DNA from: an uncultured Oscillospiraceae bacterium | GTDB taxonomy: Bacteria > Bacillota > Clostridia > Oscillospirales > Oscillospiraceae | DNA length: 36,980 nt | Assembly: GCA_910578735.1 (NCBI GenBank) | Contig: CAJTSQ010000023.1 | Span: forward strand, 1 to 36,980 | Reading direction: 5' to 3' | Shown here: piece by piece, positions 23,263 to 32,288 of the stretch | How positions within the stretch are numbered: the first letter of the stretch is position 1 | Layout of the letters: every line of letters starts with the position of its first letter | The notes under the pieces: generated by a model | Told to the model about the DNA's origin: nothing | Databases searched by the model: none | What the model saw: only the letters and a program-made list of their open reading frames with translations | Program-made: the position numbers and the translations under genes

Positions 23263-24098
23263 GCAATGTCTTGCGAGTAGAAAACGCCACCATGCAGTTC
23301 GGCGGCGTGGTGGCAGTAGACAACCTGAACCTGGAGGTCAACGAGGGGGAGATCGTGGCCCTCATCGGCCCCAACGGCGCTGGCAAGACCACCGCCTTCA
23401 ACGTGATCACTGGGGTGTACCAGCCTACCAACGGGGCGGTGCACTTTTTGGAACAGAAGATTGTGGAGAACCACCCCCAGGGGAAGATGAAAAAGCTGTA
23501 TAAAGGGGAGCACGCTGGAGATTATACCCAGGTCCTGGCCCCCACCCCAGACAAAATCACCAAGCTGGGTATGGCCCGTACCTTCCAAAATATCCGGCTT
23601 TGGAAGAGCCAAACGGTGTTTGACAATGTGCTTATCGCCATGCACTGCCGCACCCACACCAACTTTTTGGCCGCCTCCTTCCGCCTCAATCGGAAGGAGG
23701 AGAAGGAGCAGCGTGAGCGGGTGGCCTATCTGCTGGAGACAGTGGGCCTATACGATGTGAGGGATGAGCTGGCCACTTCGCTGCCCTACGGCAAGCAGCG
23801 CCGGCTGGAGATCGCCCGGGCCCTGGCCACCGCCCCCAAGCTCCTCCTGTTGGACGAGCCCGCTGCCGGTATGAATCCCCAGGAGACTGACGAGCTCACC
23901 GCCTTTATCGGGCAGATTCGGACGGATTTCGGTCTGACTGTTTTCCTGATTGAGCACCATATGGACCTGGTTATGGATATCTCCGACCGTATCTACGTCC
24001 TGGACTTCGGAAAACTCATTGCGCAGGGAACACCGGAGGAGATTCAAAACAACAAGCGCGTCATTGACGCATACCTGGGGGTGGCGGAGGATGCTTAA
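23259..24098 (+). CDS. livG: Branched-chain amino acid ABC transporter ATPase LivG
   Basis: A 279-aa ATPase. GPNGAGKTT (about 37-45) is Walker A. SLPYGKQRRLEIARAL is the LivG form of the signature, LLLLDEPAAGMNP is Walker B, and VFLIEHHMDLVM has the switch His. A longer loop (HPQGKMKKLYKGEHAGDY, about 71-95) is inserted before MARTFQNIRLW, which some clostridial LivG proteins have. ATG 23259 overlaps the livM stop. Confidence 0.95.
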   Translation: MSNVLRVENATMQFGGVVAVDNLNLEVNEGEIVALIGPNGAGKTTAFNVITGVYQPTNGAVHFLEQKIVENHPQGKMKKLYKGEHAGDYTQVLAPTPDKITKLGMARTFQNIRLWKSQTVFDNVLIAMHCRTHTNFLAASFRLNRKEEKEQRERVAYLLETVGLYDVRDELATSLPYGKQRRLEIARALATAPKLLLLDEPAAGMNPQETDELTAFIGQIRTDFGLTVFLIEHHMDLVMDISDRIYVLDFGKLIAQGTPEEIQNNKRVIDAYLGVAEDA

Positions 24099-24804
24099 AA
24101 TCGAAAAACTGCACGTGTCCTATGGCGGCATCCAGGCGCTGCGGGGCGTCTCTCTGGAGGTGCCCGACGGCAAGATTGTCACCCTCATTGGTGCCAATGG
24201 CGCGGGAAAGTCCACCACCTTGCGCACCATCACCGGTCTGGTGAAGGCCCAGTCGGGCTCTATCCAGTGGAACGGCGAGGAGCTGCTGGGAAAGTCCATC
24301 GACCGAATCATCAGCGCTGGCATTGCCATGAGTCCCGAGGGGCGGCGGGTCTTTCCCGATATGACGGTGCTGGAGAACTTGAAGATTGGCGCATACCTCC
24401 GCAAAGACAAGGCGGAGATTGAGAAGGATATCAAGTGGGTGTATGAGCTGTTCCCCCGGCTGGAGGAGCGCAGCTGGCAGCTGGCCGGCACCCTCTCCGG
24501 CGGGGAGCAGCAGATGCTGGCTGTAGGCCGGGCCCTTATGTCCCGCCCCAAGCTGATGATGCTGGACGAGCCCTCCCTGGGCTTGGCTCCTTTGGTGGTG
24601 CAGGATATTTTTTCCATCATTGGGGAGATCAACAGGCAGGGAGTTACCATCCTGCTGATCGAGCAAAACGCCAATATGGCTTTGAAAATTGCAGACTTGG
24701 CTTATGTGCTGGAGACGGGCAACATCACGCTGTCGGGCACCGGCGCGGAATTGCTGACCAATGAGAAAGTCAAGGAGGCATATTTGGGCAAGCATAAGAG
24801 TTGA
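24091..24804 (+). CDS. livF: Branched-chain amino acid ABC transporter ATPase LivF
   Basis: A 237-aa ATPase partner of LivG. GANGAGKST is Walker A, SPEGRRVFPDMTVLENL is the LivF Q-loop region, LSGGEQQMLAVGRAL is the signature, and LMMLDEPSLGLAP is Walker B. ATG 24091 (GGAGG just before) overlaps the end of livG by 8 bp. This is the last gene of the operon; a terminator follows at 24821. Confidence 0.95.
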   Translation: MLKIEKLHVSYGGIQALRGVSLEVPDGKIVTLIGANGAGKSTTLRTITGLVKAQSGSIQWNGEELLGKSIDRIISAGIAMSPEGRRVFPDMTVLENLKIGAYLRKDKAEIEKDIKWVYELFPRLEERSWQLAGTLSGGEQQMLAVGRALMSRPKLMMLDEPSLGLAPLVVQDIFSIIGEINRQGVTILLIEQNANMALKIADLAYVLETGNITLSGTGAELLTNEKVKEAYLGKHKS

Positions 24805-24820
24805 ACTGCATTTTATGACT

Positions 24821-24847
24821 AAGAGAGGTCCCATTGGGACCTCTCTT
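24821..24847 (+). terminator. Terminator of the liv operon
   Basis: Twelve-nt arms AAGAGAGGTCCC and GGGACCTCTCTT are perfectly paired across ATT, with a short T-rich end. It lies 17 nt after the livF stop. Confidence 0.8.
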
Positions 24848-24961
24848 TCGTGTATTTGGATAATCAGCCACGGGCTCTGTTCCGGGCCGATGAGACAGCT
24901 GGGGCTTTGTCGAAGGCTGGATTGGATAAATAGATGTTGGGAGTGTCCATCTTCTCTTTGC

Positions 24962-24983
24962 ACAGGCGAATACATTCGCCTGT
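24962..24983. repeat. Perfect short palindrome upstream of cas3
   Basis: ACAGGCGAAT (24962-24971) and ATTCGCCTGT (24974-24983) are perfectly complementary with a 2-nt centre. It lies 53 bp before the cas3 -35 box and could bind a regulator or be another intergenic repeat. The rest of 24848-25035 shows no gene. Confidence 0.45.
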
Positions 24984-25035
24984 ACCGACAGGGTAGAATG
25001 GGGGAGCGGAACTGCTGACAGCCGCAAATGAATGC

Positions 25036-25064
25036 TTTACATCTGCTTCCAAGAATGGTAAAAT
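25036..25064 (+). promoter_or_regulatory. Promoter of the cas operon
   Basis: TTTACA (25036-25041) and TAAAAT (25059-25064) are 17 bp apart. The start near 25071 leaves about 27 nt before ATG 25098. Confidence 0.7.
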
Positions 25065-25097
25065 GATACAGAAATAGTGGAAAGGAAGTGGGATAAA

Positions 25098-27230
25098 ATG
25101 GTATATCTTGCCCATATTTCCCAGGATGGACGTAGGCAGACCGTGTTAGAGCACCTGGATGGAACGGCGGAGCTGTGTGCCGGATTTGCTGCCGCCTTTA
25201 GAGCGGAGGACCAGGGACGGCTTGCTGGACTGGCCCACGACCTGGGGAAATATTCTGTTGCCTTCCAGCGCCGGCTTCAGGGGAGCACAGAGCATGTGGA
25301 TCACGCCACTGCCGGCGCGGCGGAATGCTGCAAGCTGGAACAGATCTGCTCCGCTTTCGCCGTAGCGGGGCACCACGGCGGCCTGCCCGATGGGGGTGGA
25401 AAGGGGGATCACTGGGAGGAGGGGACCTTCTGGGGACGCATGAGAAGGGCCGCCTTGGGAAAACTGGAGCCCTACGGGGACTGGGAGAAGGAATTCAAGC
25501 TGCCCGCTGTCCCCAAACGGAGGTTCTCCGGTCCGCTGGAGGAGATGTTTTTTACCAGGATGCTCTATTCCTGTCTGGTGGATGGGGACTTTCTGGATAC
25601 AGAAACCTTTATGGCGGGCGGAGAGAAGGAGCGGAGTGGGGGAGAGCCGATGGAGATGCTGGAGGACAAGCTCCGGACCTATGTCTCCGGTTGGTTTCCG
25701 CCTCAGAGCGAGTTGAACCGGGAACGGTGTGGGATTTTAGAGCGCTGCATGGAACAGGGGGAGGTCCAAAGTCCGGGACTGTTTACCCTGACCATCCCTA
25801 CAGGCGGAGGCAAGACAGTGGCGTCTCTGGCCTTTGCACTGCGTCACGCCCGTACATATGGACTGCGCCGGTTGATTTATGTGATTCCCTATACCTCCAT
25901 CATTGAGCAGAATGCCCAGGTTTTTCGGGATATCCTGGGGGATGAGAATGTTCTGGAGCATCATTCCGGTGTTCTGTACGATATTGAGGACGAAGCCAGG
26001 TCGGAAAATGCCAGACTGGCCAGGGCGACCGAAAACTGGGACATGCCAGTGGTGGTGACTACAGCGGTACAGTTTTTTGAATCCCTCTTTGCCAACCGCT
26101 CCTCCCAGTGCCGCAAGCTGCACAATCTGGCCCAAAGCGTCATTATTTTTGACGAGGCACAGATGCTGCCCGTCCCTTATCTCCGTCCCTGCGTCTGTGC
26201 CATTGCTCAGTTGGTCAAGGATTACGGCGCTTCCGCTGTGCTGTGTACCGCCACTCAGCCTGCTCTGGACGGAATATTCCGGGAATTTCTGCCGGACCGG
26301 CCTGCGGTCGAGTTGTGTCCTCGAGAGATGTTCCATCAGGAAATATTTCAGCGTGTCACATTCCGGAAGGAGGGAAAGCTGTCCTGGGAGACTGTGGCAG
26401 AGCGGATCGGCGGACAAAAACAGGCTCTGTGCGTTGTCAACAGCCGTAAAAACGCACAGACGGTCTATGGCCTGCTGGACAAAGAGGGAGCCTTCCATCT
26501 GTCCACCCTGATGTACCCCGCCCACCGGAAGGCCATGCTGAAGGAGATCCGGGCCCGACTAAAGGACGGCCTGCCCTGCCGGGTGGTATCCACCTCCTTG
26601 ATCGAGGCTGGAGTGGATGTGGACTTTCCCGCAGTGTTCCGGGAGGAGGCGGGACTGGATTCCATTCTTCAGGCGGCGGGCCGGTGCAACCGGGAGGGGA
26701 AACGTCCTGCCGAGGAGAGCATCGTCACCATATTTCAGAGCGAAACCCCTCCGCCGTCTCTATTTGAACTGCCCGTGGCCGCAGGGCGTCAGGCGCTGCG
26801 CAGCTATGACCAACCGGACAGCCCGGAGGCCATCCGGTGCTATTTCCAGGAACTGCTGGACCTGAAAGGCCCGGAAGCTCTGGACCAAAAGAACATCCTC
26901 ACAGTTATAGAGCGGGAATTTATGCCCTTCCGGAGGATTGCGGAGCGGTTTCACCTGATTGACAGCGAAACCAAAAGCGTATATATCCCCCTGGGAGAAG
27001 GGGAGGAACTGGTCCGACGGCTCCGTTCCGGCGAGCACAGCAGGGCGCTGTTCCGGGCGCTGGGCCAGTATGGCGTATCTGTCTATCCGCCGCACTTCAA
27101 GGCTCTGAACATGGCAGGTGACCTGGAGGTGCTGGAGGATGGAAGCGCGGTTCTGACCAACCTGGCGCTGTACGACAGTGCAACGGGACTGTCAATGACA
27201 GCGGACGAAGGGAAATTTCTCGCAATTTAG
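25098..27230 (+). CDS. cas3: CRISPR-associated helicase/nuclease Cas3, type I-C
   Basis: A 710-aa protein with an N-terminal HD nuclease and a C-terminal SF2 helicase, recruited by Cascade to degrade target DNA. HD ligands are H19, H47-D48 (GLAHDLGK), H74-D75 area (HVDHATAG) and AGHHGG. Helicase motifs are TIPTGGGKT (about 233-241), IFDEAQML (about 350-357), STSLIEAGVDVDF and QAAGRCNREGKR. The HD and helicase parts are one chain, as in I-C. ATG 25098 follows AAAGGAAG. A 76-nt gap separates it from cas5c, larger than the overlaps that join the later genes. Confidence 0.97.
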   Translation: MVYLAHISQDGRRQTVLEHLDGTAELCAGFAAAFRAEDQGRLAGLAHDLGKYSVAFQRRLQGSTEHVDHATAGAAECCKLEQICSAFAVAGHHGGLPDGGGKGDHWEEGTFWGRMRRAALGKLEPYGDWEKEFKLPAVPKRRFSGPLEEMFFTRMLYSCLVDGDFLDTETFMAGGEKERSGGEPMEMLEDKLRTYVSGWFPPQSELNRERCGILERCMEQGEVQSPGLFTLTIPTGGGKTVASLAFALRHARTYGLRRLIYVIPYTSIIEQNAQVFRDILGDENVLEHHSGVLYDIEDEARSENARLARATENWDMPVVVTTAVQFFESLFANRSSQCRKLHNLAQSVIIFDEAQMLPVPYLRPCVCAIAQLVKDYGASAVLCTATQPALDGIFREFLPDRPAVELCPREMFHQEIFQRVTFRKEGKLSWETVAERIGGQKQALCVVNSRKNAQTVYGLLDKEGAFHLSTLMYPAHRKAMLKEIRARLKDGLPCRVVSTSLIEAGVDVDFPAVFREEAGLDSILQAAGRCNREGKRPAEESIVTIFQSETPPPSLFELPVAAGRQALRSYDQPDSPEAIRCYFQELLDLKGPEALDQKNILTVIEREFMPFRRIAERFHLIDSETKSVYIPLGEGEELVRRLRSGEHSRALFRALGQYGVSVYPPHFKALNMAGDLEVLEDGSAVLTNLALYDSATGLSMTADEGKFLAI

Positions 27231-27306
27231 TTTGCGCTTTGATCATGGTCCTGCCAGTAGGACAGAACATGTTATTCAGTGACAAAAATAGAAAGGAGTG
27301 AACGCC

Positions 27307-27969
27307 ATGCCCATTTCATTGGAGGTCTGGGGAGACTACGCCTGTTTCACCCGCCCGGAAATGAAGACGGAACGGGTCAGCTACGATATCATGACACCTT
27401 CCGCCGCCCGGGGGCTGTTGGAGAGTATCTACTGGCACCCCGGAATGCGCTGGGTCATTGACCGCATTCATGTCTGCGCCCCTATCCGCTTTACCAACCT
27501 GCGGCGCAACGAGGTAAAATCCACCATCAGCGCCCGGTCAGCCCGAACAGTGATGGAGCGGGGGAGGGGAGAGTTGTATCTTGCCACCTCTCAGGATATC
27601 CAGCAGCGGGCCGCCATGTTGCTGCGGAATGTGCGCTATATCATCGACGCCCACTTTGACATCACGGACCAGGCTGCGGACAGCGACAACGCCGGAAAGT
27701 TTCAGGATATTGTCAAACGGCGGATCAAGCGGGGACAGTTTTACAGCCAGCCCTATTTTGGCTGCCGGGAATTTCCCGCGCAGTTTAAAGCGTGTGAAGT
27801 CCTGCCGTCCTGTCCGGAGGAACTGAAAGGGGTACGGGACCTGGGGTATATGCTCTGGGACCTGGACTACTCCGACCCGGAGAATATTACCCCGCTCTTC
27901 TTTCGGGCGGCGCTCCGGGACGGTGTGCTGGAGGTTCCGGACAGAAACAGCGGGGAGGTGATTGGATGA
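27307..27969 (+). CDS. cas5c: Cas5c (Cas5d), Cascade subunit and crRNA-processing nuclease
   Basis: A 220-aa RAMP protein. In type I-C it cleaves the repeat RNA in place of Cas6 and caps the 5' handle of the crRNA. The start VWGDYACFTRPEMKTERVSY and the segment TPSAARGLLESIYWHPGMRW are hallmarks of the I-C protein, followed by RIHVCAPIRFTNLRRNEV. A later stretch KRGQFYSQPYFGCREFPA holds candidate catalytic basic and aromatic residues. AAAGGAG (27292-27298) precedes ATG 27307. Stop overlaps the cas8c start (ATGA). Confidence 0.95.
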   Translation: MPISLEVWGDYACFTRPEMKTERVSYDIMTPSAARGLLESIYWHPGMRWVIDRIHVCAPIRFTNLRRNEVKSTISARSARTVMERGRGELYLATSQDIQQRAAMLLRNVRYIIDAHFDITDQAADSDNAGKFQDIVKRRIKRGQFYSQPYFGCREFPAQFKACEVLPSCPEELKGVRDLGYMLWDLDYSDPENITPLFFRAALRDGVLEVPDRNSGEVIG

Positions 27970-29708
27970 TCTTGCAGGCACTTGCGGAACACTACGAGGA
28001 CCTGGCCGCCCAGGGGAAGCTGGCCCGGCCCGGCTGGAGCGACGCCAATATTTCCTACGCACTGTACATCAACGATGCCGGAGAGTTAGAACAGGTAGCT
28101 TCCCTGAAAAATGAAGTGGAGCGAGGAAAGAAGAAGGTGTTGGCTCCCAGAACCATGTCTCTTCCCGCTCCGGTCAAAAGGTCCAGCGGAGTGGTCTCCA
28201 ATTTTTTGTGGGACAATTCCAGCTACATTCTGGGTGTAGACGAAAAAGGTAAGCCGCAGCGGAGCCTGGAGTGTTTCGCCGCCTGTAAAACGCTCCATCA
28301 TCAGATTTTAGATGGTGTGGACAGCCCGGCGGCCAGGGCAGTGCTGGCATTCTTTGACTGCTGGGACCCGGCAAAAGCCAGGGAACATCCCGCATTGGCG
28401 GACAAGCTGGAGGATATCCTTGCGGGAGCCAATCTGGTATTTCGCTATCAGGGAGCGTTTCTCCAGGACGATGCCCTGGTCCGGTCAGCATGGCAACGTT
28501 ATTATGACGCAGCCGGGGATGGTTTGGAACTGGTGTGTCTGGTTACCGGAAAAAAGGGGACAACGGAGGCGGTTCACCCCTCTATTAAAGGCGTGGCCGG
28601 AGCTCAGTCCAGCGGCGCGGCACTGGTGTCCTTTAATGGTGGCGCCTTCTGCTCCTATGGAAAGGAGCAGAGTTTCAACGCCCCCACCAGCAAATATGCG
28701 GCCTTTGCCTACACCGGCGCGCTGAACCACCTGCTGGCAGATCGGGAGCATGTGGGACGGATCGGAGATACCACAGTTTTGTTTTGGGCATCGGGCGGCC
28801 AACGGGCCTACCAGAGCTTTTCTGTGGCAAGCCTGTTCGGCGCACCCAGTACCTACTCAGTTTCTGACCTGCAAAAAATGGCCCTTGACCTGTGCCAAGG
28901 AAAGCCGGTCCTGTTTGAGGAGACACAACTGGACCCTGAAACCACGTTTTATATCCTGGGTCTGTCACCAAACGCTGCCCGGCTTTCGGTGCGGTTCTTC
29001 CTCAAAAATTCGTTCGGTGAGTTTGTCAGAAACATTCAGGCCCACCAGGAACGGCTGGAAATTGTCCGCCCCGCCTTTGACAAGTTTGAGATCCTCCCCC
29101 TCTGGAAGCTGCTGGACGAGACTGTGAACCAGAATTCCCGCGACAAGTCCCCTGTACCCGGAATGGCCGGAGAAACCCTTCGAGCCATTCTGAATGATAC
29201 ACCTTATCCCGCCACACTGCTTAACGGCGTTTCCCTGCGTGTCCGGGCGGAGCGGGAAATCACCAGGGGCAGGGCGGCCATTTTGAAAGCGTACTATCTG
29301 AAAAATCCCCATCCTGATATACCAAAGGAGGTCTTGACCGTGTCACTGAATCCGGACAGCGCTAATATCCCTTACGTCTTGGGCCGGCTGTTCTCAGTAC
29401 TGGAAGCCATCCAGTCCTCAGCTAATCCGGGCATCAACACTACCATTAAGGACAAATATTTTAACTCTGCTTCCGCCACACCCAGCCGGGTGTTTCCAAC
29501 ACTGATTAACCTGGCGCAGAAGCATCTGCGGAAGCTGGACAAGGGCTTTGATATCTCATACAGCAAACAGTTAACTGATTTGACCGCCAAGCTGGGAGAA
29601 ACCTTTCCAGACCGCCTGAGCCTGCCCCAGCAGGGCGCGTTCCAGCTGGGATACTACCACCAAACCCAGGCCCGCTATACAAAAAAGGAGGAACGTGAAC
29701 ATGTCTGA
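27966..29708 (+). CDS. cas8c: Cas8c (Csd1), large subunit of type I-C Cascade
   Basis: A 580-aa protein that recognises the PAM and starts DNA unwinding. MILQALAEHYEDLAAQG and SSGVVSNFLWDNSSYILGV (about 73-91) are typical Csd1. The long middle and helical C-terminus (from about 459) follow family order. The C-terminal part also serves as a separate protein, Cas11c, from an internal start at 29340. ATG 27966 overlaps cas5c. The end overlaps cas7c by 8 bp. Confidence 0.96.
   Translation: MILQALAEHYEDLAAQGKLARPGWSDANISYALYINDAGELEQVASLKNEVERGKKKVLAPRTMSLPAPVKRSSGVVSNFLWDNSSYILGVDEKGKPQRSLECFAACKTLHHQILDGVDSPAARAVLAFFDCWDPAKAREHPALADKLEDILAGANLVFRYQGAFLQDDALVRSAWQRYYDAAGDGLELVCLVTGKKGTTEAVHPSIKGVAGAQSSGAALVSFNGGAFCSYGKEQSFNAPTSKYAAFAYTGALNHLLADREHVGRIGDTTVLFWASGGQRAYQSFSVASLFGAPSTYSVSDLQKMALDLCQGKPVLFEETQLDPETTFYILGLSPNAARLSVRFFLKNSFGEFVRNIQAHQERLEIVRPAFDKFEILPLWKLLDETVNQNSRDKSPVPGMAGETLRAILNDTPYPATLLNGVSLRVRAEREITRGRAAILKAYYLKNPHPDIPKEVLTVSLNPDSANIPYVLGRLFSVLEAIQSSANPGINTTIKDKYFNSASATPSRVFPTLINLAQKHLRKLDKGFDISYSKQLTDLTAKLGETFPDRLSLPQQGAFQLGYYHQTQARYTKKEEREHV
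29340..29708 (+). CDS. cas11c: Cas11c, small Cascade subunit from an internal start in cas8c
   Basis: A 122-aa helical protein read in the same frame as cas8c (residue 459 onward). AAAGGAGG at 29324-29331 lies exactly 8 nt before GTG 29340. The product begins (M)SLNPDSANIPYVLGRLFSVLE and ends with the cas8c tail. Internal translation of Cas11c in type I-C has been shown experimentally in other bacteria; here the evidence is the ribosome site, start and fitting length. An upstream TTG at 29334 is too close to the ribosome site. Cas11c lines the Cascade belly and stabilises the DNA strand displaced by the crRNA. Confidence 0.85.
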   Translation: MSLNPDSANIPYVLGRLFSVLEAIQSSANPGINTTIKDKYFNSASATPSRVFPTLINLAQKHLRKLDKGFDISYSKQLTDLTAKLGETFPDRLSLPQQGAFQLGYYHQTQARYTKKEEREHV

Positions 29709-30597
29709 GTCTATCAAGAACCGCTATGAATTTGTCATCCTGTTCGAAGTGGAGAACGGAAACCCCAACGGCGACCCCGACGCGGGCAACATGCCCCGGG
29801 TTGACCCGGAGACTGGCCTGGGGCTGGTGACCGACGTGTGCCTGAAGCGGAAAATCCGCAACTATGTGGAAACGGTCAAGGAGGACGCCGACGGTTACCG
29901 CATTTATATCAAAGACGGAGTGCCCCTCAACCGCAGCGACGCCGAGGCCTATGAAACGCTGGGTGTAACAGACAAGACGGTCAAGGAGAAGAAAAAGGCC
30001 GATTCCCACTTGGATGAGAAAATTCGGGATTGGATGTGCGCCAATTTCTATGATATCCGTACCTTCGGTGCTGTGATGACCACCTTTGTCAAAGCGGCTC
30101 TCAACTGCGGCCAGGTTCGAGGGCCAGTACAGCTGGGCTTTGCCCGCAGTGTGGAGCCGGTGATGCCTCAGGAGGTAACCATCACCCGTGTGGCCATTAC
30201 AACCGAAGCCGATGCGGAGAAGAAAGGAACCGAGATGGGCCGCAAGTATATCATCCCCTACGGCCTCTACCGCTGTGAGGGCTATGTCTCCGCCAATCTG
30301 GCCCGCAAGACCACCGGATTCTCCGAGGAAGACCTGGAGCTGCTGTGGCAGGCGATTCTCAATATGTTTGAGCACGACCACTCCGCCGCCCGGGGCAAGA
30401 TGGCGGTGCGGGAGCTGATTATTTTCAAGCACGACTGCGAGTTGGGCTGCGCTCCCGCTTGGAAACTCTTTGAATCGGTGAAGGTGGAGCGGACGGACAA
30501 GGATGACACCGCCCCTGCCCGTTCCTATGGGGACTACCGGGTCACGGTGGACGAGTCCGCCCTGCCGACCGGCGTCACCTGCCGGCGCATGGTATGA
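29701..30597 (+). CDS. cas7c: Cas7c (Csd2), backbone subunit of type I-C Cascade
   Basis: A 298-aa RAMP protein that polymerises along the crRNA. NRYEFVILFEVENGNPNGDPD and GNMPRVDPETGLGLVTDVCL are the Csd2 signature. FYDIRTFGAVMTT and CGQVRGPVQLGFARSVEPV follow in the thumb and palm. AAGGAGGA (about 29684-29692) precedes ATG 29701; a GTG two codons upstream is possible. The end overlaps cas4 by 4 bp. Confidence 0.97.
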   Translation: MSESIKNRYEFVILFEVENGNPNGDPDAGNMPRVDPETGLGLVTDVCLKRKIRNYVETVKEDADGYRIYIKDGVPLNRSDAEAYETLGVTDKTVKEKKKADSHLDEKIRDWMCANFYDIRTFGAVMTTFVKAALNCGQVRGPVQLGFARSVEPVMPQEVTITRVAITTEADAEKKGTEMGRKYIIPYGLYRCEGYVSANLARKTTGFSEEDLELLWQAILNMFEHDHSAARGKMAVRELIIFKHDCELGCAPAWKLFESVKVERTDKDDTAPARSYGDYRVTVDESALPTGVTCRRMV

Positions 30598-31256
30598 ACC
30601 GGCCAGAGGAGGACTGGCTCCTGCTTTCAGGCTTGCAGCACTTCGCCTTCTGCCGCCGGCAGTGGGCGCTGATCCACATAGAAAACCAGTGGGCGGAGAA
30701 TTTCCGCACGGTAGACGGCCATCTCATGCACGAGCGCGTTCACGACCAGGAGTTCCGGGAGAGCCGGGGTGACCGCCTGACTGTTAGAGGACTGGCGATC
30801 CGTTCAGCGCAGCTGGGCATTTCCGGCCAGTGCGACGCGGTGGAATTTCAGCGGGACCCGGATGGGATTTCATTGCGAGACCGGGAGGGGTTGTGGCAGC
30901 CCTATCCAGTGGAATACAAGCGGGGCAAGCCCAAGGAGGGCAATGCGGATGAACTGCAACTCTGCGCCCAGGCCATGTGTCTGGAGGAGATGCTCTGCTG
31001 TACCGTCCCGGAGGGGGCGCTCTACTACGGGGAGCCACGCCGCCGGACCGTGGTTCAGTTTACTCCAGAACTGCGTCAACAGGTCCGGGACAGCCTGACA
31101 GAAATGCACCAGCTGTACCAAAGGCGCTATACACCCAAAGTGAAGCCCTCTAAAGCCTGCAGCGCCTGCTCATTAAAGGACTTGTGCCTGCCGAAGCTGA
31201 TGAGCCGTAAAAAGGTTGCGGATTATCTGTCCGCCGCTATGGAGGGGCTGGAATGA
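30594..31256 (+). CDS. cas4: Cas4 nuclease (spacer-acquisition factor)
   Basis: A 220-aa RecB-like nuclease with an iron-sulfur cluster. Cysteines C20 (FAFCRRQW), C189, C192 and C198 (KACSACSLKDLC) bind the cluster. Acidic residues in GQCDAVEF (about 80) and the E-x-K in PVEYKRGK (about 107-109) form the active site, and QLCAQAMCLEE is motif QxxxY-like. In I-C, Cas4 trims prespacers and sets PAM orientation with Cas1-Cas2. It is joined to cas7c and cas1 by ATGA overlaps. Confidence 0.95.
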   Translation: MNRPEEDWLLLSGLQHFAFCRRQWALIHIENQWAENFRTVDGHLMHERVHDQEFRESRGDRLTVRGLAIRSAQLGISGQCDAVEFQRDPDGISLRDREGLWQPYPVEYKRGKPKEGNADELQLCAQAMCLEEMLCCTVPEGALYYGEPRRRTVVQFTPELRQQVRDSLTEMHQLYQRRYTPKVKPSKACSACSLKDLCLPKLMSRKKVADYLSAAMEGLE

Positions 31257-32284
31257 AACATCTGCTCAACACCTTATACATCCTGTCGGAGGACATTTAC
31301 TTGTCTCTGGATGGAGAAAATGTTGTGGCCAACCGGGATAAGCAGATAGCAGCCCGCTATCCTCTGCATACTTTGCAGAATATTATCACATTTTCCTACT
31401 CCGGGGCCTCGCCCGCCTTAATGGGCGCCTGTGCGGAACGGCAGATCGGATTTGCGTTTTGCAATCCCAGAGGAAAATTCCTGGCGAGGGTATGTGGGGA
31501 GGGGAACGGAAACGTTCTGCTCCGCCGGACGCAATACCGGACTGCGGACGATCCAGTCCAGTGCTGCCAGATCAGCCGCACCATGATTTTCGGAAAGCTG
31601 TTCAATGCCCGCTGGAGTATCGAGCGCACCCGCCGGGACCACGGCCTGCGGGTGGACAGCGAAAAACTGACTGCCGCTTCCCGACAGGTCCACGGCCTGT
31701 TGGCTCAGGTTAAAGAGTCCACCAACCTGGAAGAACTGCGGGGCCTGGAAGGAGTTGGCGCCTCCGCCTACTTTGGAACCTTCGACGAAATGATTCTTGG
31801 AGATAAAGAAGCGTTCTCCTTCCACGGCCGCAGCCGCCGCCCTCCGCTGGACGCAGTCAACGCCATGCTGTCCTTCGCCTACAGCCTTTTGGCCCACGAC
31901 TGTGCCTCTGCACTGGAGAGCGTGGGGTTGGATTCCTATGTGGGATTCCTGCACCGGGACCGTCCAGGCCGGACCTCTTTAGCTCTGGATCTGATGGAGG
32001 AACTGCGCCCCTGTATGGCGGACCGCTTCGTGCTGACCCTTATTAACAATCGCAAGGTCAAGGAGTCGGACTTTCTGTATATGGAGAGCGGCGCGGTGTC
32101 CCTGACCGACGAAGGCCGGAGAGCGTTTTTGAAAGGCTGGCAGGAAAAGAAGAAGGAGAGATTGACCCACCCCTATCTGGGCGAAAAGCTGTCATGGGGG
32201 ATGATCCCCTATGTTCAGGCGCTGCTATTGGCCCGTTATCTCCGGGGAGACCTGGACGCTTACCCACCATTTTTATGGAAGTGA
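31253..32284 (+). CDS. cas1: Cas1 integrase, type I-C
   Basis: A 343-aa DNA integrase that inserts spacers at the leader end. Metal ligands E166 (LEGVGASAYF), H234 (GFLHRDRPGR) and D246 with E249 (LALDLMEELRP) are intact. MKHLLNTLYILSEDIYLSLDGENVV is the I-C start. Full length suggests active acquisition, in line with the large array. ATG 31253 overlaps cas4; stop is 4 nt before cas2. Confidence 0.97.
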   Translation: MKHLLNTLYILSEDIYLSLDGENVVANRDKQIAARYPLHTLQNIITFSYSGASPALMGACAERQIGFAFCNPRGKFLARVCGEGNGNVLLRRTQYRTADDPVQCCQISRTMIFGKLFNARWSIERTRRDHGLRVDSEKLTAASRQVHGLLAQVKESTNLEELRGLEGVGASAYFGTFDEMILGDKEAFSFHGRSRRPPLDAVNAMLSFAYSLLAHDCASALESVGLDSYVGFLHRDRPGRTSLALDLMEELRPCMADRFVLTLINNRKVKESDFLYMESGAVSLTDEGRRAFLKGWQEKKKERLTHPYLGEKLSWGMIPYVQALLLARYLRGDLDAYPPFLWK

Positions 32285-32288
32285 TCGG

